Notes under the pieces: model-generated | Database searches by the model: none | The model's input: only the letters and a program-made list of their open reading frames with translations | What the model was told of the DNA's origin: nothing | Part shown: positions 49,154-59,320 of the stretch, piece by piece | Position numbering within the stretch: the first letter of the stretch is position 1 | Layout of the letters: each line of letters opens with the position of its first letter | Translations under genes and position numbers: made by a program | From: Pelethousia sp034928145 | Lineage (GTDB): Bacteria > Bacillota > Clostridia > Christensenellales > CAG-138 | NCBI GenBank assembly: GCA_034928145.1 | Contig: JAYFPE010000016.1 | Location: forward strand, 1 to 64,000 | Reading direction: 5' to 3' | DNA length: 64,000 nucleotides

Positions 49154-52100
49154 TCACAGGCGGATGCTCTCGCCGCTTCTGAGAAGAACGATATACCGCT
49201 CCTTCACCGCAAGACCCGTGAGTTCCCAAAGGGCGCGCGCATAGTGGCTGAGCTGGGGCGCATGGCGCTGGGCCGCGGAGGCGGATTCGCCTTCTTCGGC
49301 ATAATCCGTTTTATAATCCAACAGCACCCAGGCCCCGTCCTCTAAGAAGCAGCAATCGATCACGCCCTGCAGGAGGACGGTTTCTTCGGATTCGCCCAAT
49401 TCAAGCGCACGCGCGGGGATATGGCAGTTGAAGGCCCATTCCCGCTCCACCCGGGAAGCGGCGCAAAGGCGCCGGCCCAGCCCACTTTGAAAAAAGGCGG
49501 CGATGGCCGGGGCGTAGATGGCCTGGCGCTGGGCAGGGGATAGGAGGCCCCCGGCTTCCATATCATCGAGCGCGGCGCGCACGGAAGCGGCCGTGTGAGG
49601 CAGCAGGGGGATGTGTTCCATCAATGCGTGCGCGGCCATGCCCCGCTCTGCGGCGCTCAGCGGCCGTTTCTCCTGCAAAAAGAGCGGCGCGTCAGCCAGC
49701 GCGGGCAAGTTGCCGATGAGGGCCGAAACCGTTACCTTGCTGGGCAGCTTCGTATCGCCCGCATAAGGATAGACCCAGCCCAGCCGGGCGGATAGCGCCG
49801 CGCAATGGTCTGCGCGGGCGGCTTGCGCAAAGGCGCGGTAGCCCTCCGGAGAGAGGGCGGCCTCTCCCTCGCCCGGGCGCACGCCTTCGTGGAAAAAGCA
49901 GCGTATGCCCGTAGCCGCCCGGCCAGCGGCCGCGGGCGGCAGGTGCAAATAGGCGCGCAGGCCGTTCCCCTCCGGCCCGGCGAGCACGGCGGGCAGCAGC
50001 CAATCCCCAAAGGAGAGGGCCAGCAGGCTGCGGGCCGGGGTGAGGGGCGTGAGCGCCTTTTGCAGGGCCGCTTCGGGCTTTGGCAGGGCGAAAAGCAGGA
50101 TGAGGCGCTGCTCCGCCCTGGTCATGGCCACGTAGAGCACGCGCATCTGCTCGGCCACGGCCTTCTCCCAGGCGCGGCCTGCTATGGCCCCGTGAAAAAG
50201 GCTGCTTTGGCGGGTGCTGCGCACCACCGGCTTGAATCCGAGGCCCAGAACCGGGTCCATTACCAGCAGGGCCCGCTTATCCGCCTGGTTGAATTGCTTG
50301 CCCAGCCCTGCGAGAAAAACCACCGGGAATTCCAGGCCCTTACTCTTATGGATGGAGAGGATGCGCACCACGTCCGCCCCGCCCACCTGGGCCGCGCCCA
50401 TGCGGCCGGTATCCCGAACCCTGTCCATAAAGCGCAGAAAGCCCGCCAGGCCGTGGCCGGTTTGGCTCCAGGCCTCGGCGCTTTCGATGAGCGCATCCAG
50501 ATTGCCCTTGCGGGCGGCCCCCCCGGGCAGGGCGCGCACGAAACGGCCATAGCCCGTTTCCTCTACCAAGAGGCCGATCAGCTGGGGCAGGCCCAGAAGG
50601 CCCGCACTTTCCTGCCAGCCATCGAGGCGCGCCAAAAAGTCGGCGGCGCGCTTCCCCAAAGGGGTATCGTAGGCAGCGGCCGCAACCAGGGAATCAAGGC
50701 AGCTCTCGCTCTGGCGGCCCGCGCGCAGCTCGATCAACTCCTCGGTGCTCATAGCGCCGATGGGGCTTCTTAATACGCTCAACAGCGGAATATCCTGCCG
50801 CCGGTTATCAAGGAGCCGGAGGAGATTGAGGAGCACCTGCACCTCGATGGCGTCGAAATAGCCGCCGGTCAGCTCCGCGTAAGCCGGCACGCCCTCCCGC
50901 GCCAGGGTCTGCACCCAAAGCTCGGCAATACGCTTGGGCGCGCTGTGCAGGATTACCATATCCCGATAGCGCAGCGGGCGGCCGTGCGGGCCGTCGCCGC
51001 CCACCAACTCGCGGATGCGGCGGGCAGCTAAACGGGCCTCGGCCTCGGCGGCCTGCAAAAGCTCCAGCGCGTCTTCCTCCGCCCCTTCTTCATCTTCCGC
51101 CAGCAGGGCCTGCTGGCGCAGGATGTGCAGCTCCACTTCGCCCAAAAGCGCCAGGCGGCCCTGCCGCAAGGCTGCGTCCGCATCGTATTCAACGCCGCCG
51201 GCTTCCTGCCGCATCACCTGTGAAAAGAGGCCGTTCACAGCCTCGATCACGCCGCTGCCGGAGCGGAAGTTCGAGGAAAGATCGATGCGTTTGCCACCTT
51301 GCCCTTGGCCGAAGCGGCTGTATTTTTCTAAGAACAGCCCCGGCTCCGCCATGCGGAAGCCATAGATCGATTGCTTCACATCCCCCACCAGGAACATGTT
51401 ATCCGGCCCGGAAACGGCCCGCAGGATGCATTCCTGCACGGGGTTGATATCCTGGTATTCATCCACGAACACATGCTGGAAGCGGCCGCGGTACTCGGTG
51501 GCGATGGCGGGCTTATGCAAGAGTTCGAGGGCCATATGCTCCATATCCGCATAATCGACCAAGCCGCCCTCCTGCTTGCGCTGTGCGTAGCGGCTGTGGA
51601 AGGCCAGCATCCAATCGCGCAAGGCTTCCATTTGCGGTTTCATGGCCGCAAGCCGCGCCGCTTGCTCGCTTAGCGGCAGAGCGAAAGCGGAGGATAGCCT
51701 GGCCACTTCCTTTTTAACTGCCTCGCGCGCGGCCTTGACCGGCTCTTTCACGCCATCCTCCGCGCCCCGGGGCCAAACCAGACGGCCAAACTTGATGCTT
51801 TGCAGCTGGGCTGCAAAACCGGGGTAGGTATGGGGCAAAAGCAGGGCGCGAAGCTGTGTGAGCTCTTCATCCAAAACGCGGGCCGCGCCCGGGAATTCCT
51901 CTGCGATATCCTCGCGCAGTGAAGATAGCGCGTCGACCCGCGCGGCTACGCCGCGCCTGGCGGATGTCAGGAATGCGGCTAGCTGGGGGGAGGCGGCCAG
52001 CCTGGCCTCATCAACCGCATAAGCGGCTACGGCCTGCTCGAGCCAGGCGGCCATGTCCGGCTGGGCGCAGAGGAAATCATAGAGCCGGGCCGCGCTCTCC

Positions 52101-52591
52101 AGCAGGGCTTCCTCGCTGCCAAAGGCCGCGACCAAACCCTGCAAGGTCCCCTCGGCATAGCCTTCTTCCAAAAGCTCATCCCAAACCTCTTGCCTAAGAA
52201 CCTCGGCCTGGGCCTCATCCGCGGCGCGGAAGGCCGGATCCAGCCCGGCGGCGTGGAAATGCCGCCTGAGCACATGGGCGCAGAATGCGTCGATGGTGGA
52301 GATGCTGGCCTGGCCCACCCCGGCGGCGGCGGCATTGAGGCGGGCGGCGTCTTCGTCATCCGCCGTTTCCTGCGCCAGCTGGGCCAGGCGGGAGGCGATG
52401 CGCTTTTTCATCTCCGCGGCCGCCGCTCGCGTGAAGGTGACCACCAAGAAGCGGTTCAGGGGGCAGCCGCCGGCTACCAGCGCGGCGATGCGCTCTGTAA
52501 GCACGGCGGTTTTGCCGCTGCCCGCAGCCGCGCTTACCAGCAGAGTGCCCTTCGCTTCGATGGCGCGGCGCTGCTCAATCGTCCATTCCAT
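49154..52591 (-). CDS. addA: AddA helicase-nuclease subunit
   Basis: 1145 residues from the ATG at 52591, which has GGGGAGG six bases upstream; an ATG two codons earlier touches that site. UvrD-type 3'-5' helicase with Walker A SAAAGSGKTAVLT (about 20), VDEYQDINPVQE for motif II (about 385), and the motif V region RILSIHKSKGLEFPVVFLAGL. The C-terminal RecB-type nuclease domain has LLQGVIDCCFLED and VLLDYKTDY (about 1100). With AddB it processes double-strand breaks at Chi-like sites. It overlaps the end of addB by 17 bases. Confidence 0.96.
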   Translation of the reverse strand: MEWTIEQRRAIEAKGTLLVSAAAGSGKTAVLTERIAALVAGGCPLNRFLVVTFTRAAAAEMKKRIASRLAQLAQETADDEDAARLNAAAAGVGQASISTIDAFCAHVLRRHFHAAGLDPAFRAADEAQAEVLRQEVWDELLEEGYAEGTLQGLVAAFGSEEALLESAARLYDFLCAQPDMAAWLEQAVAAYAVDEARLAASPQLAAFLTSARRGVAARVDALSSLREDIAEEFPGAARVLDEELTQLRALLLPHTYPGFAAQLQSIKFGRLVWPRGAEDGVKEPVKAAREAVKKEVARLSSAFALPLSEQAARLAAMKPQMEALRDWMLAFHSRYAQRKQEGGLVDYADMEHMALELLHKPAIATEYRGRFQHVFVDEYQDINPVQECILRAVSGPDNMFLVGDVKQSIYGFRMAEPGLFLEKYSRFGQGQGGKRIDLSSNFRSGSGVIEAVNGLFSQVMRQEAGGVEYDADAALRQGRLALLGEVELHILRQQALLAEDEEGAEEDALELLQAAEAEARLAARRIRELVGGDGPHGRPLRYRDMVILHSAPKRIAELWVQTLAREGVPAYAELTGGYFDAIEVQVLLNLLRLLDNRRQDIPLLSVLRSPIGAMSTEELIELRAGRQSESCLDSLVAAAAYDTPLGKRAADFLARLDGWQESAGLLGLPQLIGLLVEETGYGRFVRALPGGAARKGNLDALIESAEAWSQTGHGLAGFLRFMDRVRDTGRMGAAQVGGADVVRILSIHKSKGLEFPVVFLAGLGKQFNQADKRALLVMDPVLGLGFKPVVRSTRQSSLFHGAIAGRAWEKAVAEQMRVLYVAMTRAEQRLILLFALPKPEAALQKALTPLTPARSLLALSFGDWLLPAVLAGPEGNGLRAYLHLPPAAAGRAATGIRCFFHEGVRPGEGEAALSPEGYRAFAQAARADHCAALSARLGWVYPYAGDTKLPSKVTVSALIGNLPALADAPLFLQEKRPLSAAERGMAAHALMEHIPLLPHTAASVRAALDDMEAGGLLSPAQRQAIYAPAIAAFFQSGLGRRLCAASRVEREWAFNCHIPARALELGESEETVLLQGVIDCCFLEDGAWVLLDYKTDYAEEGESASAAQRHAPQLSHYARALWELTGLAVKERYIVLLRSGESIRL

Positions 52592-55500
52592 GGCCATCCT
52601 CCCCGGAAATGGCGGCAAAAAAGGCCGCCCGATTCACGCTTCTAAGATCCCGGGCCTTGCTGCCCGCAGCCGGGTCAAAGCCGCATACGCCTTTGTAATC
52701 GCAGCCCTCGCAGGCATCCTGCCTGCGGCAGCGGGCGGGCGAGACCGCGGCATCCCCCTGCATGATGGCGGAAAGCGTATCCCTGGCCTTATCCTTGGCA
52801 AAGCCAACCACTGCGTCAAGCTCCGCCCGCTCCACCAGGCCGGCCGCAGCTTTGCCTGTGGGGATCAGCCGGTTGGCCGGATCCTGCCCGGCTGTGGCCT
52901 CCACCACGGCCTCTTCCGAAAGGGTGAGGCCGCGCAGGCGAAAAGCCTCCTGGATACGCTCGGACAAAGGGATATCCGCCTCCTGCGTCACCGGGTCGGC
53001 AATGGGCATGTAATACATGCCGGCGGGCGCAGCCAAGCGCTCCACGGCCTGGATGGCCGCCACATAGAGCGGCAGCTGGAGTTTGAGCCCGTGATAAAGC
53101 TGTGTAAAGTCGAACATCGCCCCGCCGCTCTTATAATCCACCACACGGTAGTAGGATTGTCCCTCGATTTCGGCTTCGTCCACCCGGTCGATGCGGCCGC
53201 TAAGGGCATAGGAAGCGCCGCCCGGCAGGGTGATGGCAAGCGGCGGGTATTCGCAGCCCCGGCCAAAGCGCACCTCGCTTCTACCCGGCTGGAAGGAACC
53301 CAGCTGCGCCTGCCGCACGATGGCCCGGGCCGTGGCCTTTACGGTCCCCACTAGGCGCGCCGCCTTGGCCCGGCCCCGGGCCGTATCCATCAGCACGCCG
53401 CCATTGTGCGCCGCCAGGAGGGGGGGCAAAAGGGCATCCAGAATTTCATCCACAGCCGCTTCATCCAAGGCGCGGATATCCCCCCGGGCAGCCTCGCGCA
53501 AGAATGCGTCCAACGCCTCGTGGCAGAAAGCGCCCTCGTCCGCCCGGCGCTCCTTGTATTCCTTGCGGGGCTGGGCCGCGAGTCCATATTGCACAAAATG
53601 GCGGAAGGGGCAGCGGTTGTAGGTTTCGAGGCGCGTGGCCCCACCGCCAGGCGCATCCCCATAAAGCCGCAGGGCCAGGCCGTAGCCGAAGGGCTCCGGC
53701 GAAAGGCTGGGATACAGCGCTTCTTCTAGACGGCTAAGTTCCGCCGCATATTCGGGCCGCACCGCGAACCAGCCGTAAAGGGGGGCCAGATCCAGCGGCT
53801 CCACGCCCGTATCCACATAGGCGCGCAGACCGGAAGCAAGGGCCACCAGCGCGCCCGCCGGGCTTTGGGGCGGCGGCGGGAAGAGCTGGCTTTCCTCCGG
53901 GATATCCGGGAAAAGGGCGCGAATGCGGTCGATCATGGCCGCGGGCAGGGCGGCCTCCGCCCCGGCGCGCATGGTATAGGATAGGTAAAGCAAGTCGCTG
54001 GGTTTTGCGAGGGCCGCGTAGATATCCATGCGAGCGGCCTCGGCGCGCTCGGCGCTGTTCTCCCAGCGGGGCAGGCCCAGGGCTTCCAGCCTGGCCAGCT
54101 CCTCGTCGTCGATCAGGCCGTCGTCCGCCTCGTCGGGCGGGAAGCTGCCCTCGTTGGCGCCCAGCACGAACAGCGCCTTCAGGTCCCGGGCGCGCGTGCG
54201 GTCGAGGCTGCCCAGCAGCACCTGATCCGCAGTGGCCGGGATGGCGCCGATCTCGTAGGCTTCCATGCCCTCGCGCAGCACGGCCAGGTAGCGCTTAGTG
54301 CTGATTTTGGCATCCCCTAAGATGGCGTGCAGCTGATCGAGCACGGTGAGGATATCGCTGTAGACCTGCGCGTTTTCCTCCATCAGCTCCAGCTCGCCCT
54401 TGGCCCGCAGGGCTTTCGTAAGGTCTTGGAGCTGGGTGTGGAGGCCCAGCGCTTCCATATAATCAAAAAGGGCCTCGGTTTTTTGTGCTGCGGTAGAAGC
54501 TGCGGCCAGGGCCTGGCGCAGGGAAAGAAGCGGGGCCATCACGGCCTTGCGCACGGCTTCGGCCCCGGCCGGCGCATCCTTGCCGCCAAAGGGTCGCGTC
54601 AGCGCCGTGCCCCGAAGGCCGGTGGCCAGGAGGTGGTTCTCAAAAAGCTCCGCGTCCGCCCGTTCCACGCCGCAAAGGCCGGTTTTAACGAGATCGAGCA
54701 CGTCGTTTTGCGCAAAGCCCCGGCTCACGCAGCTAAGGGCGGCGATCAAGAGCCTGGGCGCGGCATAATCCGCCAGGCGGTGCAGCGCATCGGCAAAAAA
54801 TGGAATGCCCCGCACCCGCAGCGCCCGGGCCAGCGGGTCGAGATAGGCCGGGCCGGCTGCGATCACGGCCATCTCGCGGTAGCGCAGGCCGCCTTGCGCG
54901 GCTCGCAGCACCGCCTCGGCCGCAGCCTCGCACTCGCCCGGCACATCCAGCGCGGCAAAGATGCGGATGGAGCCTGCGTCGCCCCCGCCCGCAAAGGGGC
55001 GAAAGGGCCAGGCGAAGGCTTCCCTTTCCAAATGAAGCAAGCGGGCTCCGGATTGGCGGGGTTGGAAACCCGGCTGGGGCAGGTTGTGAATGGCCACGGG
55101 GCAATCCCGCTCCGCGGCCATGGCCCGCAGGCGTGTGAGCGTGCGCCGCTCCCCGCGAAAGAGGGGGGCGTCCCGGCCCGGCTGGGGGTCTAAGCGCAGG
55201 GAAATATGCAGCGAGGCGGCAATCTCCATCAAAATGCCCACGGCCCGCCAGCTTTGCTCACCCTTGAGCTCAACGCCATCCATCACGATGTGCCGGCCGG
55301 CGAAAGAAGAATGGGGCAGAGCCGCGCAAAAGGCCGCGAAGGCATCCTCCTCATCGAGATAGCGGCCCGCGAGATAGCTTTCCGTTTCTGTATATAGTAA
55401 GGAAAGATCCCGCAGCTTTTCACCTAACAAGTCCTCCTGCGGCAAGGCCCGCGCGGCCTGCGAGAGGCGCTCCGGGCCGATCTCATAGCGCTTGAAGCGG

Positions 55501-55862
55501 GTAAAGAGCTGGGCGCAGGCGGCCGTGAAGCCCGGCGTTTGCCGCACCCGGCCAAATGAGGTTAGCTGCGAACCCATTTCCTCCGTCATTTTGCGCACGG
55601 CCATGCGCTTGCCCTGGGGAGAAAGAAATACGGCCCCGCCGCCCCGCTCCGCCAGGGCCCGCCGGGCCAGGGTGGTAAAAGAATAAACGGGTACGCCGGC
55701 CAGGCCGCCTTCGGCCAGCTGACGCTCCGTCTCATAGGTAAACTGCTCAGGCACGATATAGGCCACGGCTACGCCATCCGCCAGCAGCGCCCGCACGCGC
55801 TCGCGCAAAAAACGGCTTTTGCCCGTACCTGCCCGGCCCAATATGAGATCGACGGCGGCCAT
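52575..55862 (-). CDS. addB: AddB helicase-nuclease subunit
   Basis: 1095 residues. Walker A LGRAGTGKSRFLRERV is at the N-terminus; the middle is a diverged helicase scaffold. The C-terminal nuclease domain has YRVVDYKSGGAMFD (about 935). The cysteines that bind the Fe-S cluster are the early one in YNRCPFRHF (about 743) and the trio in CRRQDACEGCDYKGVC (about 1055). First gene of addBA; thpR lies upstream in the same direction. Confidence 0.96.
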   Translation of the reverse strand: MAAVDLILGRAGTGKSRFLRERVRALLADGVAVAYIVPEQFTYETERQLAEGGLAGVPVYSFTTLARRALAERGGGAVFLSPQGKRMAVRKMTEEMGSQLTSFGRVRQTPGFTAACAQLFTRFKRYEIGPERLSQAARALPQEDLLGEKLRDLSLLYTETESYLAGRYLDEEDAFAAFCAALPHSSFAGRHIVMDGVELKGEQSWRAVGILMEIAASLHISLRLDPQPGRDAPLFRGERRTLTRLRAMAAERDCPVAIHNLPQPGFQPRQSGARLLHLEREAFAWPFRPFAGGGDAGSIRIFAALDVPGECEAAAEAVLRAAQGGLRYREMAVIAAGPAYLDPLARALRVRGIPFFADALHRLADYAAPRLLIAALSCVSRGFAQNDVLDLVKTGLCGVERADAELFENHLLATGLRGTALTRPFGGKDAPAGAEAVRKAVMAPLLSLRQALAAASTAAQKTEALFDYMEALGLHTQLQDLTKALRAKGELELMEENAQVYSDILTVLDQLHAILGDAKISTKRYLAVLREGMEAYEIGAIPATADQVLLGSLDRTRARDLKALFVLGANEGSFPPDEADDGLIDDEELARLEALGLPRWENSAERAEAARMDIYAALAKPSDLLYLSYTMRAGAEAALPAAMIDRIRALFPDIPEESQLFPPPPQSPAGALVALASGLRAYVDTGVEPLDLAPLYGWFAVRPEYAAELSRLEEALYPSLSPEPFGYGLALRLYGDAPGGGATRLETYNRCPFRHFVQYGLAAQPRKEYKERRADEGAFCHEALDAFLREAARGDIRALDEAAVDEILDALLPPLLAAHNGGVLMDTARGRAKAARLVGTVKATARAIVRQAQLGSFQPGRSEVRFGRGCEYPPLAITLPGGASYALSGRIDRVDEAEIEGQSYYRVVDYKSGGAMFDFTQLYHGLKLQLPLYVAAIQAVERLAAPAGMYYMPIADPVTQEADIPLSERIQEAFRLRGLTLSEEAVVEATAGQDPANRLIPTGKAAAGLVERAELDAVVGFAKDKARDTLSAIMQGDAAVSPARCRRQDACEGCDYKGVCGFDPAAGSKARDLRSVNRAAFFAAISGEDGHGMDD

Positions 55863-55864
55863 GG

Positions 55865-56398
55865 CTAAAAGCGGGTCCTGTGCAGGACCGAATAGACCAT
55901 ACGGTTATCGTGGCGCACGCTTTCGAAGAGGGCGATGCCCTGCACCTGCATGGAGGCGTTGGGCGAAAGCGCGGCCAGGTTCTCCAGCGCTTCCTCGGGT
56001 AGCACGACGCTGCGGCCCAAGGTGATGTGCGGGGTGAAGCGCTTTTGCTCGCGGGGGAAGCCGCGCTCGGCAAGGGCGCTTTGCAGGGATTCATAAAGGG
56101 CGTTGAGCTCGTCCAGCTCGCCCAGCAGGGAAAGGAAGGCCGTATGCCCTTCCTTGCGCGCAAAGGTGGAAAAGCGGCTCAGATGCAGGCCGAAGGGGCG
56201 TATGCCCCGGCATGCTTCCTCCATGGCCAGCGCGGCCCCGGCCAGATCGTTGCTCTCGCCGATAAAATGCAGGGTGATGTGGAAATTCGCGGCGGGCACG
56301 AAGCGGCCGCCCGCGCTTTTCGCGCGAACCGCCTCCTGTAAGGCGGCGATCTCCTTGCAAAAGGACTTGGGCAGCTCGATGGCGATAAATAGGCGCAT
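55865..56398 (-). CDS. thpR: RNA 2',3'-cyclic phosphodiesterase (2H phosphoesterase)
   Basis: 177 residues with the two HxT motifs of the 2H family: FHITLHFIG (about 44) and FTPHITLGRS (about 127). Opens cyclic phosphates on RNA ends. The start MRLFIAIELPKSF is typical. addB begins two bases after its stop, so the three genes form one unit. Confidence 0.93.
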   Translation of the reverse strand: MRLFIAIELPKSFCKEIAALQEAVRAKSAGGRFVPAANFHITLHFIGESNDLAGAALAMEEACRGIRPFGLHLSRFSTFARKEGHTAFLSLLGELDELNALYESLQSALAERGFPREQKRFTPHITLGRSVVLPEEALENLAALSPNASMQVQGIALFESVRHDNRMVYSVLHRTRF

Positions 56399-56476
56399 GG
56401 TATTCCCCCTTATATTTACACAGCGGGTATCAATGAATTGATCTATTAAAATTATAGCATTATTGACGAAAATAAA

Positions 56477-56504
56477 AAAGCGGCCCGCAAAAGCGGATCG
56501 CTTT
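56477..56504 (-). terminator. terminator of the small lipoprotein gene
   Basis: On the minus strand AAAGCGATCCGC-TTTT-GCGGGCCGCTTT followed by TTTATTTT. It is about 70 bases past the lipoprotein stop. The segment in between (56523-56570) is itself bounded by TATCAAAAAAG and CTTTTTGACA, like a tiny relative of the 0.3-kb element. Confidence 0.8.
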
Positions 56505-56573
56505 GAGTCCGAAGCATCAAACTATCAAAAAAGCACGCGAAGGCCGGAGGTTGCAGCTACCTTTTTGACAGCA

Positions 56574-57035
56574 TTAGGATGCGGCTTTGGGGCTGGCGCT
56601 GGCCGTGGGCGCATAAGGGACGATGGTGCCGTCGGCCTTGATGTAGAATTGATCCACCTTTTCGGTGCCCGCGGGCTCCTCCAGCATCACGTGATAAACC
56701 TGGTCGTTCATATAGGTGACGTAGGTGATGGTTTTGATCTTCACGTTGCTATAGGCCTCTTCGATGGCGTCCTTCACTTTTTGAGGCAGCTCGGATTCCT
56801 CTACCGTTTTGCCTTCCTCAAAGCCCGTAATGGTTTCCGTGCCGCCTGCAGCGCCTCCGTTGGTCACAGCCGGGCTGGCGCCCGCATTCGGAGAGACGGC
56901 CGCCGCAGGGGAGGGGCTGGCCAGGGGCGTAGCGGGCGTGATGGGAGAGGGAGAGGGAGTCGGTGTGGTGGGCGTGCAGCCCAAGGCCAGCGCCAGTACC
57001 AGCACCAACAAGCCTATAAGGACTGTTCTCTTCAT
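56574..57035 (-). CDS. small lipoprotein, unknown function
   Basis: 153 residues. Signal peptide with lipobox LALGC (Cys about 20), then about 45 residues of Thr/Pro/Ser/Ala linker, then a compact domain (about 70-135): GFEEGKTVEESELPQKVKDAIEEAYSNVKI, then ITYVTYMNDQVYHVML. Size and secondary structure suit a PepSY- or BLIP-like surface domain, but no family is assigned. AGGAGG lies upstream of the start. Confidence 0.65.
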   Translation of the reverse strand: MKRTVLIGLLVLVLALALGCTPTTPTPSPSPITPATPLASPSPAAAVSPNAGASPAVTNGGAAGGTETITGFEEGKTVEESELPQKVKDAIEEAYSNVKIKTITYVTYMNDQVYHVMLEEPAGTEKVDQFYIKADGTIVPYAPTASASPKAAS

Positions 57036-57520
57036 TATTTGTTTATCCTCCTTGCATGTTTGCCGGAATACCGGCGTGTTCTTGGGTTAGTATGCCCGGG
57101 ATGCGGCGGCCTATACCAGGCTTGCAAGGCGTGTTCTTTTATAAAGAAAAACGAAGAATTTGTTATAAATATTTATGTTAATTTTAACATATAACATAGA
57201 TATCAGTAACGGATTTTTACGAATACCCAGTTAGTTAATATAAAGATCCGCAGCACGTGATAAGATATCGTTAAGAATAGCATGGAACCTGTTAAGAACA
57301 TATAAATATGCGCAGATTCTCCTTGAAACGTTCACACGAAGTCCATAAAATAGCCTACAAGAGGGGCAGCCTACACTTCGCGAACAGAAGCACCAATGGA
57401 TACGGATTAAGGAATTATCAGAATCATCGGGTTTAGTAGGCGCGTTGGTTGCCCAAGTATTATTTTTTGGAAAGCCGGCCGTGTTCCGAAATCATTAATT
57501 TTTTTATGGGAGGTATTGTC
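57036..57520. other. AT-rich intergenic leader of the symporter gene
   Basis: About 480 bases between divergent genes, well below the window's GC content. No riboswitch consensus was seen. The frame of the symporter is open back to 57449, but only the GTG at 57521 has a proper binding site. Confidence 0.5.
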
Positions 57521-58936
57521 GTGAGTTTTGCAGAACAATTAGCCTCGATTAACAGTACCATTAACGGTATTGTGTGGGGCCCGCTGATGCTGATTCTCAT
57601 CGTCGGCACGGGCATCTACCTCAGCATCCGGGTAGGCTTCATCCAGTTCCGCCGCTTCGGCTATGCGATGAAGAATACGCTGGGCAAGTGTTTCCAGAAG
57701 CACGAAGTCACAGACCCCGGCGCGGTTTCCCCCGTGCAGGCCGTTACCACGGCCTTGGCGGCTACCGTCGGCACGGGCAACATCGTGGGTGTAACGGGCG
57801 CGATCGCGGCCGGCGGCCCGGGCGCCGTGTTCTGGATGGAAGTGGCCGCGCTCTTCGGCATGGTCACCAAGTATTCCGAGGTTGCCATGTCCATCCACTT
57901 CCGCGAGCGCAATTCTAAGGGAGATTGGGTCGGCGGCCCGATGTATTACATCACTAAGGGCCTGGGCAGCAACTGGAAGTGGCTGGGCATCGTCTTCGCC
58001 GTGCTGGGCGCCATTTGCGCCTTCGGCATCGGCAACATGACGCAGATGCACTCCATAGCCACCTCCGTTTCCGGCGCGGCCAGTGTTATCTCCAGCGATG
58101 TCAATGATATGGTCATCCGCGGGGTCGCCGGCATCTCCATGTGCGTGATTACGGCGCTGGTTCTGCTGGGCGGCATCAAGCGCATCGGTGAAGTGACGGA
58201 GCGGCTGGTGCCCATCATGGCCGTGATCTACATCGTATCTTCCTTCATCGTGATTTTCTCCCACATCGGCAACATCGGCCCGGTGCTCAAGGCCATCTTC
58301 ATCGGCGCTTTCAACCCCTCTGCCGTGGTGGGGGGCGCGGTGGGCATTACCATCACCAAGGCCATGACCAAGGGCGTTGCCCGGGGCGTGTTCTCCAACG
58401 AGGCCGGCTTAGGCTCCGCGCCGATCGCCCATGCCGCGGCCGATACCAAGGGGCCGGTGCAGCAGGGCTTGTTCGGCATCTTTGAAGTGTTCGCGGATAC
58501 CACCGTTATCTGCACCATGACCGCCTTGGTAATCCTCATGAGCGGCACGCCCATTGACTTCAGCAAGGGCGGCGCGGGCGTGGAGTTGACCAACGCGGCC
58601 TTTGCTTCCACCTTCGGCAGCGGCGCGAGCATCGTGGTGGCCATCGGCATTACCCTTTTCGCTGGCTCCACCATTCTCAGCTGGGGCCTGTACGGCACCC
58701 GTTGCGCGGAGTTCCTCTTTGGCGCCAAGGTTATCAAGCCCTATCAGGCCATCTTCTGCCTGATGCTGATCGTGGGCGCGACCATGGAGCTGCAGTTGGC
58801 CTGGGATATCGCCGATACCCTTAACGCCCTCATGGCCATTCCCAACCTGATCGCGCTGCTGGGCCTCTCCCCGTTGATCATCAAGCTCACCAGGGACTAT
58901 TTCCGCAAGGTGGATGCCAATACGCTGCGGGCTTAA
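57521..58936 (+). CDS. sodium:alanine/glycine symporter (AGCS family)
   Basis: 471 residues from a GTG at 57521, behind GGGAGG at a 7-base spacing. About ten membrane spans. Family signatures are TALAATVGTGNIVGVTGAIA (about 85), GPGAVFWMEVAALFGMVTKYSE, SNEAGLGSAPIAHA (about 290) and the terminal YGTRCAEFLFG. It takes up alanine or glycine with Na+, which suits an organism with a sodium-motive V-ATPase. Monocistronic. Confidence 0.93.
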   Translation: MSFAEQLASINSTINGIVWGPLMLILIVGTGIYLSIRVGFIQFRRFGYAMKNTLGKCFQKHEVTDPGAVSPVQAVTTALAATVGTGNIVGVTGAIAAGGPGAVFWMEVAALFGMVTKYSEVAMSIHFRERNSKGDWVGGPMYYITKGLGSNWKWLGIVFAVLGAICAFGIGNMTQMHSIATSVSGAASVISSDVNDMVIRGVAGISMCVITALVLLGGIKRIGEVTERLVPIMAVIYIVSSFIVIFSHIGNIGPVLKAIFIGAFNPSAVVGGAVGITITKAMTKGVARGVFSNEAGLGSAPIAHAAADTKGPVQQGLFGIFEVFADTTVICTMTALVILMSGTPIDFSKGGAGVELTNAAFASTFGSGASIVVAIGITLFAGSTILSWGLYGTRCAEFLFGAKVIKPYQAIFCLMLIVGATMELQLAWDIADTLNALMAIPNLIALLGLSPLIIKLTRDYFRKVDANTLRA

Positions 58937-58956
58937 CCCCCGTTCCAACCGCATAA

Positions 58957-58996
58957 TGCAAAGCGCGGAGGCGAAAAGCCTCCGCGCTTTTGCATG
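58957..58996 (+). terminator. terminator of the symporter gene
   Basis: AAAGCGCGGAGGC-GAAA-AGCCTCCGCGCTTTT with an outer ATGCA/TGCAT pairing. Strong stem and T-run. Confidence 0.9.
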
Positions 58997-59042
58997 GGAT
59001 TTAGCACAATAATCCGCCGGTTATGCTGATACGCGTGCAAAC

Positions 59043-59188
59043 CACTAGTTTAACTAGCGGCTTTAATTTGACTCCAGAGATTTTTGGAGCCCGCTTTGTA
59101 ACGAAGCGATAGGCGAGCACACAAAATTGTGCCACATTTCGCGCGAAAACATTCGGAATTGACCTAATACCGCCTGCTGAACTATGAT
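59043..59188 (+). promoter_or_regulatory. control region of the PTS operon
   Basis: Promoter TTGACC (59159-59164), 18-base spacer, TATGAT (59183-59188). Upstream, 59045-59057 is the palindrome CTAGTT-T-AACTAG, a candidate regulator site. The leader of about 125 bases before the first gene has no clear antiterminator hairpin. The rest of 58997-59320 shows nothing else. Confidence 0.5.
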
Positions 59189-59320
59189 TTGGTTATGCCG
59201 CTGAGGCAAAAGTAGCGCTTCAAAGGCATGGGCGGAAGAGAATTTGGCGCCAGCATTTTATAAGCCCATCAGTCTGATTGTACACGCAATATCAAATCAA
59301 TGGAATGGCAGGATGTTGAG

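Noticed and set aside
57190..57520. Glycine riboswitch ahead of the alanine/glycine symporter
   Set aside because: I looked for the paired glycine aptamer core and saw none in this AT-rich leader.
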